A DNA stretch of 39,763 nucleotides from Streptomyces huasconensis (lineage in GTDB: Bacteria; Actinomycetota; Actinomycetes; Streptomycetales; Streptomycetaceae). The stretch is taken from contig RBWT01000065.1 of assembly GCA_004010275.1 (NCBI GenBank), forward strand, positions 1 through 39,763. Reading direction: 5' to 3'. Below the pieces are notes generated by a model. The model saw only the letters and a list, made by a program, of their open reading frames with translations, was not told where the DNA came from and did no database searches. This document shows, piece by piece, positions 16,110 to 24,415 of this stretch (its first letter is position 1; each line of letters begins with the position of its first letter). The position numbers and the translations under genes were made by a program.

Positions 16110-17523
16110 TCAGGAGGCCGCTGACGGCTCTCCGCGGGGGACGCTGACGGTCACCTTCAGTCCGTGCGGTTCGTTCCGCGCGTACGCGATGGAGCCGCCG
16201 CCGGCCGTGAGCAGGGCCCGCGAGATGGACAGGCCGAGGCCGGAGCCCTTCACATTCTGGTGGCGGTTGCTGCGCCAGAAGCGGTCGCCGATGCGCGCCA
16301 GCTCGTCGTCGGTGAGGCCGGGACCGCCGTCGGTGACCACCACGGTCGTCGTGCCGTTGCTGGAGGAGACCGTCACGTGGACCGGGCCTCCCTCGGGGGT
16401 GAACTTCAGGGCGTTGTCGATCACGGCGTCCAGCGCGCTGGAGAGGGCGACCGGGTCGGCCCAGCCGGTGGTCGCCGGCAGTCGCCCGTCAGGCGTACGC
16501 CCCGCTCGTCGGCGAGCGTCGCCAGGAGGCGACCCGCTCGGCCGCCAGTTCGCCGATGTCCGTGAGGCTGAGGTCGGCGGCGGCGTGCTCGGCGAGCGCC
16601 AGGCCGAGCAGGTCGTCGAGGACCTGGGCCAGGCGCTTGCCCTCGGTGCGGACGGCGCCGATCTCCTGGTTGTCCTCGGGCAGTTCGAGGGCGAGCAGTT
16701 CGATGCGGAGCAGCAGGGCGGAAAGCGGGTTGCGCAGTTGGTGCGAGGCGTCGGCGACGAAGGCGCGCTGCTGTTCCAGCACGTCCTCGACGTGGTCGGC
16801 CATCTCGTTGAACGACCGGGCCAGGCGTCGAAGTTCCGGCGGCCCGCCCGCGGCCGCGACGCGTGACTTGAGGCGTCCGGTCGCTATGTCGTGGGTGGTG
16901 GCGTCCAGGACCCGTACCGGGCGCAGCACCCAGCCGGTGAGGCGCAGGGCCGCTCCCACCGCCAGGAGCATGGCCGCCGATTCGCCCGCGGCGATGAGCA
17001 GCCAGCCATGGAGTGTCTTCGAACGCATGCGTCCCGTGGGCGAGTCGGTGACGACCACGGCGATCACGTCCCCGTCCCTGATCACCGGGGACGCGACGGC
17101 GAGGCGGCCCCGCTGCCACGGCCACACCTGCTCGGGGTCGTGGCTGCCGCGGGAGCGCAGGGCTTCCTGGAAGGCTCCGCGGACATCGCCCTTCGGGGGC
17201 AGGTACCAGGAGGCCGGGGCGTGCGCCATGGGGCCGTCGTCGCGGTAGAAGACGCCCGCTCTGATGCCGTAGACGTCGTAGTAGTCGTCGAGTTCCTTCT
17301 GCAGCGTCTCGCGGCGCTCGTCCGTGCCGCTCTTCACCCGGGAGCCCGTGGGCCGTTCGGTGACGAACTGCGCGAGGGAGGCGAACCGCGCCGTGTCGTC
17401 GATCCGGTCGACGACCACCTTCTGCTGCTGCGCCGCCGCGACACTGACGGCCAGCGGGAACCCGAGCGCGAGCAGCACGCCCGCCATGAGGACGATCAGC
17501 AGCGGGAGGAGGCGAGAGCGCAC
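16110..17523 (-). CDS. gluK: Sensor histidine kinase GluK, two frameshifts
   Basis: A membrane sensor kinase of about 471 residues, the likely glutamate sensor controlling gluABCD through GluR. Start GTG 17523 has GAGGACAG upstream, 15 bases after the gluR stop. It has TM1 (LLPLLIVLMAGVLLALGFPL), an extracellular region of about 140 residues, TM2 (LLIAAGESAAMLLAVGAAL), a HAMP-like stretch, the H box ASHQLRNPLSALL, N box VIDNALKFTPEGG, and G boxes DGGPGLT and GSGLGLSISRALL. The frame breaks twice between the dimerisation and ATPase domains: at about 16523-16531 and at 16477-16480, where one base of a C run is missing. Correcting both gives LLATLADERGVRLTGDC and then ATTGWADPVALSSALDAV. Streptomyces coelicolor has the same pair next to gluABCD. 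Confidence 0.85.
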
Positions 17524-17538
17524 CTGTCCTCGCTCTTG

Positions 17539-18227
17539 TTACGTGGCCGGGGCGACGAGGCGGTAGCCGACGCCGCGCACCGTCTCGATCAGGGCGGGCA
17601 TGTGCAGTTTGGCGCGCAGGGAGGCCACGTGGACCTCCAGGGTGCGCCCGGTCCCTTCCCAACTGGTGCGCCACACTTCGCTGATGATCTGTTCGCGGCG
17701 GAACACCACTCCGGGGCGCTGGGCGAGGAGGGCGAGCAAGTCGAACTCCTTGCGGGTCAGTTGGACGACCGAACCCTCCACGCTGACCTGCCGGGTGGGC
17801 AGTTCGATGTGGACGGAACCCAGCCGCAGCTCGGTGTCGCCGGGGGCCGTCGCGCCGCCCGTCGCGGGGCGCCGGATGACCGCGTGGATGCGCGCGATCA
17901 GTTCCCCGGTGTCGTACGGCTTCACTACGTAGTCGTCGCTCCGAGGTTCAGGCCGTGTATCCGGGAGCGCACGTCGGCACGGGCCGTCACCATGATCACC
18001 GGGATCGAGCCGCGCTTGCGGATCTTGCCGCAGACCTCGTAGCCGTCCTGGTCGGGCAGGCCGAGGTCGAGCAGGACCACTCCGAAGGGGGGCGCTTCGG
18101 CGGGCAGCAGGGCCTGGAGAGCCTCTTCGCCGTTGCGGGCGTGCACGACGTCGAAGCCGTGCCGGGACAGGATAGCGGAGAGGGCGGCGGCCACATGATC
18201 GTCGTCCTCGACAAGAAGCAGTCTCAT
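17539..18227 (-). CDS. gluR: Response regulator GluR (OmpR family), one frameshift
   Basis: A response regulator of about 229 residues. The receiver domain has the acidic pocket in LLLVEDDDHV and the phosphoacceptor Asp in VVLLDLGLPDQDGYEV. The DNA-binding winged helix ends in TLEVHVASLRAKL and VRGVGYRLV. ATG at 18227 follows GGAGGGGG. The receiver ends abnormally in LGATTT because one G is missing at about 17938-17941. Restoring it gives LGADDYVVKPYDTGELIARI, the expected join with the switch Lys. It is transcribed divergently from gluA and directly upstream of gluK. In S. coelicolor the orthologous pair activates glutamate uptake through gluABCD. Confidence 0.87.
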
Positions 18228-18507
18228 ACGGGCCCCCTCCAGTTCATCCGTCATTCCGTTGTGTCCGGTAGGCACGCGTCGCGCACGCGCACCAAGGCAT
18301 CCACGCCGATGGATAAGGACCGCGTCAAGAGGGTTCGGGTCACGGACACGTTCCGTTATCCAGCCGGTACGGACATCGTGGACCCTCTTCACACGGTGTG
18401 TCCGGTTGCGGCCGGATCGTTATGCTCAATTTCCCCTCAGATGTAATGACGCTGGTCGCACTGGGTTATTACTGTCCTCCCAACCGAGGAGGATGGAGCA
18501 ACAAGCC
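18228..18507. promoter_or_regulatory. Divergent gluR-gluA regulatory region with interleaved inverted repeats
   Basis: The 280-base region holds TGGATAA (18310-18316) with TTATCCA (18356-18362), and AAGAGGGT (18327-18334) with ACCCTCTT (18382-18389). The two inverted pairs are interleaved. CACAC-G-GTGTG follows at 18390-18400. TATGCT near 18420 could be a -10 for gluA. These are candidate GluR or other regulator sites; none is matched to a known consensus. Confidence 0.45.
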
Positions 18508-19287
18508 GTGACCGAAGTATCGGTGACCAAGGACGCCATACCGCCCGGGGCGGACGACCTGGTCGTGCTGAAGAACGTCAACAAGCACTTCGGCGCTCTG
18601 CACGTCCTCCAGGACATCGACCTGACCATCGCCCGTGGCGAGGTCGTCGTGGTGATCGGCCCCTCCGGGTCCGGCAAGTCGACCCTGTGCCGTGCCATCA
18701 ACCGCCTGGAGACGATCGACTCGGGAGCCATCTCGATCGACGGCAAGCCGCTGCCCCAGGAGGGCAAGGAACTCGCCCGCCTCCGTGCGGACGTGGGCAT
18801 GGTCTTCCAGTCGTTCAACCTTTTCGCGCACAAGACCGTGCTCGAGAACGTGACGCTGGGCCAGACCAAGGTGCGCAAGATCGGCAAGGCGGAGGCGGAG
18901 GCGAAGGCGCGCGGTCTGCTGGACCGCGTGGGCGTCGCCTCGCAGGCCGACAAGTACCCCGCGCAGCTCTCCGGTGGCCAGCAGCAACGCGTCGCGATCG
19001 CACGCGCGTTGGCGATGGACCCCAAGGTGATGCTCTTCGACGAGCCCACGTCGGCGCTCGACCCGGAGATGATCAACGAGGTCCTCGAGGTGATGCAGCA
19101 GCTCGCCCGGGACGGGATGACGATGGTCGTCGTCACCCACGAGATGGGCTTCGCCCGGTCGGCGGCGAACCGTGTCGTCTTCATGGCGGACGGCCGGATC
19201 GTCGAGGAGGCCACGCCGGACCAGTTCTTCAGCAACCCGCGCAGTGACCGGGCCAAGGACTTCCTGTCGAAGATCCTTAAGCACTGA
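18508..19287 (+). CDS. gluA: Glutamate ABC transporter ATP-binding protein GluA
   Basis: A 259-residue polar amino acid importer ATPase. Walker A is GPSGSGKST, the Q loop VFQSFNLF, the signature LSGGQQQR, Walker B VMLFDEPTSALDP and the switch His in VVTHEMGF. GTG at 18508 is preferred, with GGAG nine bases upstream. The ATG at 18493 sits immediately against GAGGAGG and is less likely. It is the first gene of gluABCD and diverges from gluR. Its last codons and stop lie in a perfect 18-base tandem duplication, so read-through would add only five residues before a second stop. Confidence 0.96.
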   Translation: MTEVSVTKDAIPPGADDLVVLKNVNKHFGALHVLQDIDLTIARGEVVVVIGPSGSGKSTLCRAINRLETIDSGAISIDGKPLPQEGKELARLRADVGMVFQSFNLFAHKTVLENVTLGQTKVRKIGKAEAEAKARGLLDRVGVASQADKYPAQLSGGQQQRVAIARALAMDPKVMLFDEPTSALDPEMINEVLEVMQQLARDGMTMVVVTHEMGFARSAANRVVFMADGRIVEEATPDQFFSNPRSDRAKDFLSKILKH

Positions 19288-19314
19288 GGCTTCCGCAAGC
19301 ACTGAGGCTTCCGC
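19279..19314 (+). repeat. Perfect 18-base tandem duplication across the gluA stop codon
   Basis: AAGCACTGAGGCTTCCGC occurs twice back to back (19279-19296 and 19297-19314). Each copy encodes Lys-His-stop in the gluA frame, so the termination site is duplicated. It looks like a recent replication-slippage event. Confidence 0.9.
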
Positions 19315-19352
19315 GCCGTCTCAACTCCTGTCGAAACAAGAGGATGTTCACC

Positions 19353-20273
19353 ATGAAGCTCCGCAAGTCCGCCGCCACCGCGGCGGCCATCGCCGCGCTC
19401 GCGCTGACCGCCACCGCCTGTGGCGGCAAAGAGGGTTCGGCCGGCGACAAGCCGGAAGGCCCGGACACCAAGGGCACCAAGGCCCTCAGCTACACGGTCA
19501 AGAAGGACGTCTCGGTCGACTCGGCCGTCTTCAAGGACGCCAAGAAGCGCGGCAAGCTGGTCATCGGCGCCAAGGCCGACCAGCCCTACCTCGGCTTCCA
19601 GGACCAGTCGACCAAGGAGTACTCCGGGTTCGACATCGAGATCGCCAAGATGATCGCGGCCGACCTCGGCTTCTCGCCCAAGCAGATCGAGTGGAAGACG
19701 GTCGACTCCGGCGCGCGTGAGACCACGGTCTCCAAGGGCGACGTCGACTTCATGATCGGCACGTACACGATCAACGACGAGCGCAAGAAGCAGATCGACT
19801 TCGTCGGTCCGTACTACCAGGCCGGTGCCTCCCTGCTGGTCCGCAAGGACGAGAAGGACATCAAGGGCCCGGAGACGGTCCGCGGCAAGAAGGTCTGCTC
19901 CATCGTCGGCTCCACGCCGCTGCAGAACATCAAGAAGCCGAAGTACGGCGCCAAGGTGACCGAGCTGTCCAAGTACTCCGAGTGCGTGGCGCAGATGCTC
20001 AACAACCAGGTCGACGCCGTCACCACGGACGACGCCATCCTGATGGGTTACGCGGCGCAGAACCCGAAGAAGCTGAAGGTCGTCGGCAAGCCCTTCTCCG
20101 ACGAGCCCTACGGTGTCGGCCTCAAGAAGGGCGACAAGGCGCTGCAGAAGGCCATCGCGGACGCCATCAAGGCGCACCAGGAGAACGGCGACTACAAGAA
20201 GGCGTTCGACGCCACCATCGGCAAGTCCGGCTCCGAGTACAAGGACCCGCCGGCCTTCACCGACCCCAAGTAG
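19353..20273 (+). CDS. gluB: Glutamate-binding lipoprotein GluB
   Basis: A 306-residue extracytoplasmic solute-binding protein of family 3. The N-terminus MKLRKSAATAAAIAALAL leads to a lipobox-like TATACGG, then a charged linker. The binding domain contains GFDIEIAKMIAADLGF and DFMIGTYTINDERKKQIDF, typical of amino-acid-binding proteins. ATG at 19353 is preferred over 19344 because AAGAGG is ten bases upstream of the former and abuts the latter. It lies 65 bases after gluA. A hairpin separates it from the permease genes, which would allow more binding protein than permease to be made. Confidence 0.95.
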   Translation: MKLRKSAATAAAIAALALTATACGGKEGSAGDKPEGPDTKGTKALSYTVKKDVSVDSAVFKDAKKRGKLVIGAKADQPYLGFQDQSTKEYSGFDIEIAKMIAADLGFSPKQIEWKTVDSGARETTVSKGDVDFMIGTYTINDERKKQIDFVGPYYQAGASLLVRKDEKDIKGPETVRGKKVCSIVGSTPLQNIKKPKYGAKVTELSKYSECVAQMLNNQVDAVTTDDAILMGYAAQNPKKLKVVGKPFSDEPYGVGLKKGDKALQKAIADAIKAHQENGDYKKAFDATIGKSGSEYKDPPAFTDPK

Positions 20274-20281
20274 GACCCCCG

Positions 20282-20324
20282 CGCCCCGCTTCGTACGGCC
20301 GAGACGTCCGTACGGGGCGGGGCG
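20282..20324 (+). terminator. Attenuator-like hairpin between gluB and gluC
   Basis: CGCCCCGCTTCGTACGG (20282-20298) pairs with CCGTACGGGGCGGGGCG (20308-20324) over 17 positions including two G-U pairs, with a nine-base loop, followed by TCTTGT. It begins eight bases after the gluB stop, so it is likely a partial terminator or an mRNA 3-prime stabiliser. Confidence 0.75.
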
Positions 20325-20369
20325 TCTTGTGAGCCCGTCGCCGCCCGACCGCCCTCTCGCGGAGAATTC

Positions 20370-21017
20370 ATGAACGTACTGACCGACAACCTGTCGCTGT
20401 TCCGCGAGGGGTTCATCGGCACCGTGGAGCTGACCGTGGTCAGCGGGATCATCGCCATGGTGCTCGGCGTGATCATCGCCGCTTTCCGGGTCTCACCGGT
20501 GCCGCCCCTGCGCGTCTTCGGCACCGTGTGGGTGAACATCCTCCGGAACACCCCGCTGACCCTGCTGTTCCTGGTGGCCTTCTTCATTCTCCCGAAGATC
20601 CTCTTCCCGGAGATGGACTCCTTCGTGCTCGGCGTCGTGGCGCTGGGTTTCTACACGTCGTCCTTCATAGCCGAGGCCCTGCGCTCCGGCATCAACACCG
20701 TGCCGATGGGCCAGGCCGAGGCGGCCCGCGCGATCGGCATGAGCTTCACGCAGGTCATGCGGATCGTGGTGCTCCCGCAGGCCACCCGCGCGGTGATCGC
20801 CCCGATGGGGTCGATCTTCATCGCGCTGACGAAGAACTCCGCGATCGCGGGCGGCTTCGACAACGTCGACCTGTTCAACGTCACCAAGACCCTCAGCAAT
20901 GACGGCTACGACATCACCATGATCTTCATCTGGGTGACCCTCGCCTACCTGATCATCACGTACGCCATCAATGGCGCCTTCCGGCTGCTGGAGCACCGTA
21001 TGGAGGTGGCCCGATGA
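20370..21017 (+). CDS. gluC: Glutamate ABC transporter permease GluC
   Basis: A 215-residue HisM-type inner-membrane permease. Start ATG 20370 follows CGGAGA. About five hydrophobic segments are visible, including VVSGIIAMVLGVIIAAF and ITMIFIWVTLAYLIITYAI. The cytoplasmic EAA loop, which docks with the ATPase, reads AEAARAIGMSFTQVMRIVVL. The last codons overlap the gluD start in ATGA, so translation is coupled. It probably forms a heterodimeric channel with GluD, loaded by GluB and powered by GluA. Confidence 0.95.
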   Translation: MNVLTDNLSLFREGFIGTVELTVVSGIIAMVLGVIIAAFRVSPVPPLRVFGTVWVNILRNTPLTLLFLVAFFILPKILFPEMDSFVLGVVALGFYTSSFIAEALRSGINTVPMGQAEAARAIGMSFTQVMRIVVLPQATRAVIAPMGSIFIALTKNSAIAGGFDNVDLFNVTKTLSNDGYDITMIFIWVTLAYLIITYAINGAFRLLEHRMEVAR

Positions 21018-22012
21018 GCGCCAGTGTCCTCTTCGACGCACCCGGTCCCAAGGCCAAGGTCCGCAACCGGATCTACTCGGTCGTCGGCACCGCGGCGGTG
21101 CTCGGCCTGCTCGTCTGGGTCGTTCTGCGGCTCAACGAGAAGGGCGAGTTCGAAGGTGCCCTGTGGGACATCTTCAATTACTCCGGTATCCGCGACAACA
21201 TCTTCGAAGCGCTCCTGGCGACGCTGAAGGCCTTCGCGTTCGCGGGTGTCCTCTCGCTGGTCTTCGCGGTCGTGCTGTGTGTCGGCAGGCTCTCCGACCA
21301 CCGCCCGGTGCGCTGGGCCGCGGTGATCTTCATCGACCTCTTCCGGTCGATCCCGCTGCTGATCACGATCTTCGCCCTGTGGGTCGGCATCGTCGGCGAC
21401 ATGACGCCGTTCTGGGCGCTGGTCCTCGGTCTGTCGATCTACAACGGCTGTGTCCAGGCCGAGGTGCTGCGCGCGGGCATCAACGCCGTGCCGAAGGGCC
21501 AGCGGGAGGCCGCCTACGCCCTGGGCCTGAACAAGACCCAGGTCATGACCAGCGTCCTGTTCCCGCAGGCCGTGCGCTCCATGCTGCCGACGATCATCAG
21601 CCAGCTCGTGGTGACGCTCAAGGACACCTCGCTCGGCTACATGATCCTCTACCCCGAGCTGCTGTACTCGGCGCGGCTGATCGCCAACAACACGCCGGTG
21701 AACGGCACGTACCCGTTCGTCCAGACGGTCGTCGTCGTCGGTGCCATCTACATCGCGCTCTGCATGGCGCTCTCCTCGCTCGCCACGTGGATCGAGAAGC
21801 GCGGGCGCCGCACCAAGACCGGCATCGTGGTGGCCGCCGCGGTGGAGCCCGCGGAGACGCCGGGCGTGCTGGACGCGACGACGCCCCTCGGCCCGTCGGC
21901 TGCTGCGGAGCCCGCGGCCGGCGCCGCGCCTGAGGCGGGCGCCGGTGGTCCGAAGGGCGGCTCCGACCGCCCCGACGACGAGCCAAGCGGCCCGGTTGGA
22001 AAGTCCAACTGA
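21014..22012 (+). CDS. gluD: Glutamate ABC transporter permease GluD
   Basis: A 332-residue permease, the partner of GluC. ATG at 21014 overlaps the gluC stop by four bases. The transmembrane core has the EAA loop REAAYALGLNKTQVMTSVLF. The protein is longer than GluC at both ends: a short cytoplasmic N-terminus, and a low-complexity Ala/Pro/Glu tail of about 60 residues after WIEKRGRRTKT that is probably cytoplasmic and disordered. It is the last gene of the operon; a strong terminator follows 31 bases later. Confidence 0.94.
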   Translation: MSASVLFDAPGPKAKVRNRIYSVVGTAAVLGLLVWVVLRLNEKGEFEGALWDIFNYSGIRDNIFEALLATLKAFAFAGVLSLVFAVVLCVGRLSDHRPVRWAAVIFIDLFRSIPLLITIFALWVGIVGDMTPFWALVLGLSIYNGCVQAEVLRAGINAVPKGQREAAYALGLNKTQVMTSVLFPQAVRSMLPTIISQLVVTLKDTSLGYMILYPELLYSARLIANNTPVNGTYPFVQTVVVVGAIYIALCMALSSLATWIEKRGRRTKTGIVVAAAVEPAETPGVLDATTPLGPSAAAEPAAGAAPEAGAGGPKGGSDRPDDEPSGPVGKSN

Positions 22013-22043
22013 CGAAGTGACGGCCTAGGAGTGACGACATAGC

Positions 22044-22080
22044 AGTGGGGGTGGCCGACGGGCCGCCCCCACTCCGTTTT
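22044..22080 (+). terminator. Rho-independent terminator of the glu operon
   Basis: A thirteen-pair stem (AGTGGGGGTGGCC / GGCCGCCCCCACT, one G-U pair) with loop GACG is followed by CCGTTTT. It is one of the best intrinsic terminators in the window. Confidence 0.92.
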
Positions 22081-22310
22081 CCTCAGGCCGGAAACCACCT
22101 GTCGGCCTCCCGCTCCACGGTTGCTTCCTGGTGGGTGCCGCTGCCCGCGTCGCTTCGCCACTGCCAACGTCACTTGACGCAAGCACCGGCAATGGGTTGC
22201 ATACGTTCTGTGATCGTGCACCGGGCTCCAACTGCCAGTTTCTGTACGTACGTCCAGCGCTTCGGGGCAGCCCGGACCCTCGGGGCCCGCCGGGCCGGAG
22301 GGCGCACGCC

Positions 22311-24334
22311 GTGGACCCGGTGATCATCGTCGGCGCGGTGCCCGTCGGCCTCGCGCTCGCCCTCGCGCTCGCCCGCCACTCGGTGCCCACGGTCGTCCTC
22401 GACGAAGGACCGGGCAAGGACGAACAGCGCCTCGCCCGGACCACCGTGCTCCGCGAGGACACCGCGGCCTTCGTGGAACGGCTCGCGGGTCACTCGTTCG
22501 GTGACGCGGAGTCGGGTGCCCGCTGGGCCGGCTGGCGGTCCCTGCGGCGCAAGCAGGTGATGCGCGAGCTGTCCTTCGACGACGAGACCCCCTCCCCGCT
22601 GCACCTGCCCCAGCACGTACTGACCGGCGCGCTGCGCGAGGCCCTCGCCGCGGAACGGCTCGTCACGATCTCGACGGAGAGCAAGCTCGACTCCCTGGAG
22701 CAGGACGCGTCCGGGCTGACGGCCCACTCGCGCGGCCCCAAGGACACGTGGTGGCGTGGCAGTTACCTGGTGGGCTGCGACGGCTCCCGCTCCACCGTGC
22801 GCAAGCTCCTGGACATCCGCTTCCCGGGGCGTACGGCGGTCGAGCGGCACGCCGTGGCGGCGCTGCGCACGGAACTTCCGTGGCCCGGTGAAGCGTTGTT
22901 GCACCGGATGCCTCCGTGGCGCGGCGGGGGCGCCGAGGTGACGGGCCGTCCGCTCGCCGGCGGGGTGTGGCGGCTCGACTGGCTCCTTCCGCCACGCGGC
23001 GAGCTGGTGACGCCGGACGCCCTCGTCCTGCGTATCCGGGAGACCCTCGCGGGCTGGTGCGGGGGTTCCACACCGCCGTACGAGCTGCTCGACACGGGCG
23101 TGCACACCGTCCACCACCGCCTCGCCCGCCGGTGGCGGGTCGGCCGTGCCTTCCTCGCCGGGGACGCCGCGCACCTGCTGGGCGCGCTCGGCACGCAGGG
23201 GCTCGACGAGGGGCTGCGGGACGCGGACAACCTCGCGTGGAAGCTGGCGCTCGCCTGGCACCACGGCCCGCACGACCGCTGCTCGACAGCTATCAGGCCG
23301 AGCGGCGGGCCGGTGTGGCCGCACGCCTGCGCGCCGCCGACCAATCGCTGCCGGTGCTGCGCGGCGGCGGAGGCCTGCGTTCCTACGTGCCGGGGTCGGC
23401 GCGCGGGCACGACGCGCTCCTCACGGACGGCCATGTCGGGCGCGGGTCGCTCGGCGCCCCCCTCGTCGTACGCGGACTCTCCCCTGGCGCCCGTGCCCTC
23501 CGAATCCCAGGTGGCGGTGGGCACGGAGTCAGGGGCGCCGTCGCCGACGTGCAGGTCACCGCCCCCGACGGGTCCTTCGTCCAGCTGCGGGAGCGGCTCG
23601 GGCGCGGTCACCTTCTCGTCGTCCTGGTCGCGCCGGGCACGGTGGTGTGGGAGCGGCGGCACTGGATGACGGCCGGGATCATGCCGCGGCTGGCCGCCGC
23701 CGTGACGGCGCTGCCGCACCCGGCCGAACTGCTCGTCGCGGAGAGCTATCCCGGGGCCGCGGCCCACTCCGTCCTGCTCGTACGCCCCGACGGGCACCTG
23801 GTCACCGCGCTCTCCGGAGTACGCCCGGCCGAGCTGCTCGCGGCCGCCGAGGCGGCGGTGGGCGGCACGAGGCCTGTGGCGCATGCGCGTGGAAGCCAGG
23901 CGCGTGGAGGCCAGACGGACGGGGGCAAGAAGGGCGGAAACGGCACGGGCGGCAGCGAGAAGGCCGGGGGCAAGGTGGACTTCCGGAAGGCCGGCGCGGG
24001 GCAGCCGGGGCGGGCGGTGCCGCCGCCGGCTCGGCGTGCAGCTGGGCGGGAACGGAGGCTCGGCCGGCGCCACGCGGCCGGGCATGTGAGGGGGGCGGGG
24101 CGGACCCGAGCGGAGGCCGGCGATCCGATGGGTGCTCATGCCTCCGGAGGGCCCTGCGCGGCCCACACGGACCGCCCCTCGGACCCCTCCCGACCGCATG
24201 CTGAGCAGGAGTTGACCGCCCCAGACCTCCATGGTCTACTCCGGATCGTGACCGACACCGATGTGCGCCTGTGGCGGAGGGTCCACATGGACCTCGTCCG
24301 CTACGCAGGCTGCGTGTGTCACCCGTCCTGCTGA
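22311..24334 (+). CDS. FAD-dependent aromatic monooxygenase, one frameshift, altered FAD motif
   Basis: A group A flavoprotein hydroxylase-like protein. Start GTG 22311 has GGAGGG eight bases upstream. The N-terminal Rossmann motif reads VGAVPVG where GxGxxG is expected, so the middle Gly is Val. The second FAD motif GRAFLAGDAAHLLG and ADNLAWKLALAW are present. A C-terminal thioredoxin-like domain follows (FVQLRERLGRGHLLVVLVAPG). The frame breaks at about 23276-23282, where one base is missing; correction restores LLDSYQAERRAG. After about 23890 the tail is low complexity. The frame stays open to 24334 only because it runs into the leader peptide frame, so the real C-terminus is probably before 24100. 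The substrate is unknown. Confidence 0.75.
24212..24240 (+). promoter_or_regulatory. Promoter for the Cys-rich leader and cysteine dioxygenase
   Basis: TTGACC (24212-24217), a 17-base spacer and TCTACT (24235-24240). Seven bases later comes the G of the leader GTG at 24248, the normal position of a transcription start. The leader mRNA may therefore begin at its own start codon, consistent with the absence of a clear ribosome binding site. Confidence 0.6.
24248..24334 (+). CDS. Cys-rich putative leader peptide upstream of cysteine dioxygenase
   Basis: A 28-residue open frame starting with GTG. It begins MTDTDVRLWRRVHMDL and ends YAGCVCHPSC, with Cys codons at positions 22, 24 and 28, the last directly before TGA. 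There is no Shine-Dalgarno sequence, and the promoter places the transcript start at or near the GTG, so it may be leaderless. Short Cys-ending peptides with an RxVHxDLxR core are a recurrent actinobacterial class annotated as putative leader peptides upstream of sulfur genes. In mycobacteria, leaderless polycysteine uORFs are reported as cysteine-responsive attenuators. Here the downstream genes encode cysteine catabolism. It lies in the same frame as the extended tail of the preceding gene but is very probably a separate unit. Confidence 0.82.
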   Translation: MTDTDVRLWRRVHMDLVRYAGCVCHPSC

Positions 24335-24363
24335 ATTCGCATCTTTTCTCCCCGCGCTGAGCG

Positions 24364-24410
24364 CCGTCTTCCGGCCTGCTCGCGCGCCCTTCCGCGAACC
24401 TTCAGGACGG
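24364..24410 (+). promoter_or_regulatory. Possible structure masking the cysteine dioxygenase ribosome binding site
   Basis: CCGTC (24364-24368) and CTG (24376-24378) can pair with CAG-GACGG (24403-24410), which contains the AGGA ribosome binding site of the dioxygenase gene. The structure is interrupted and its stability is uncertain. It lies between the leader stop and the gene start, where a regulatory fold would be expected. Confidence 0.35.
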
Positions 24411-24415
24411 TACCT

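Noticed and set aside
17925..17945. Programmed frameshifting to join the halves of GluR
   Set aside because: No slippery heptamer or stimulatory structure, and similar breaks occur all over the window. A missing base is simpler.
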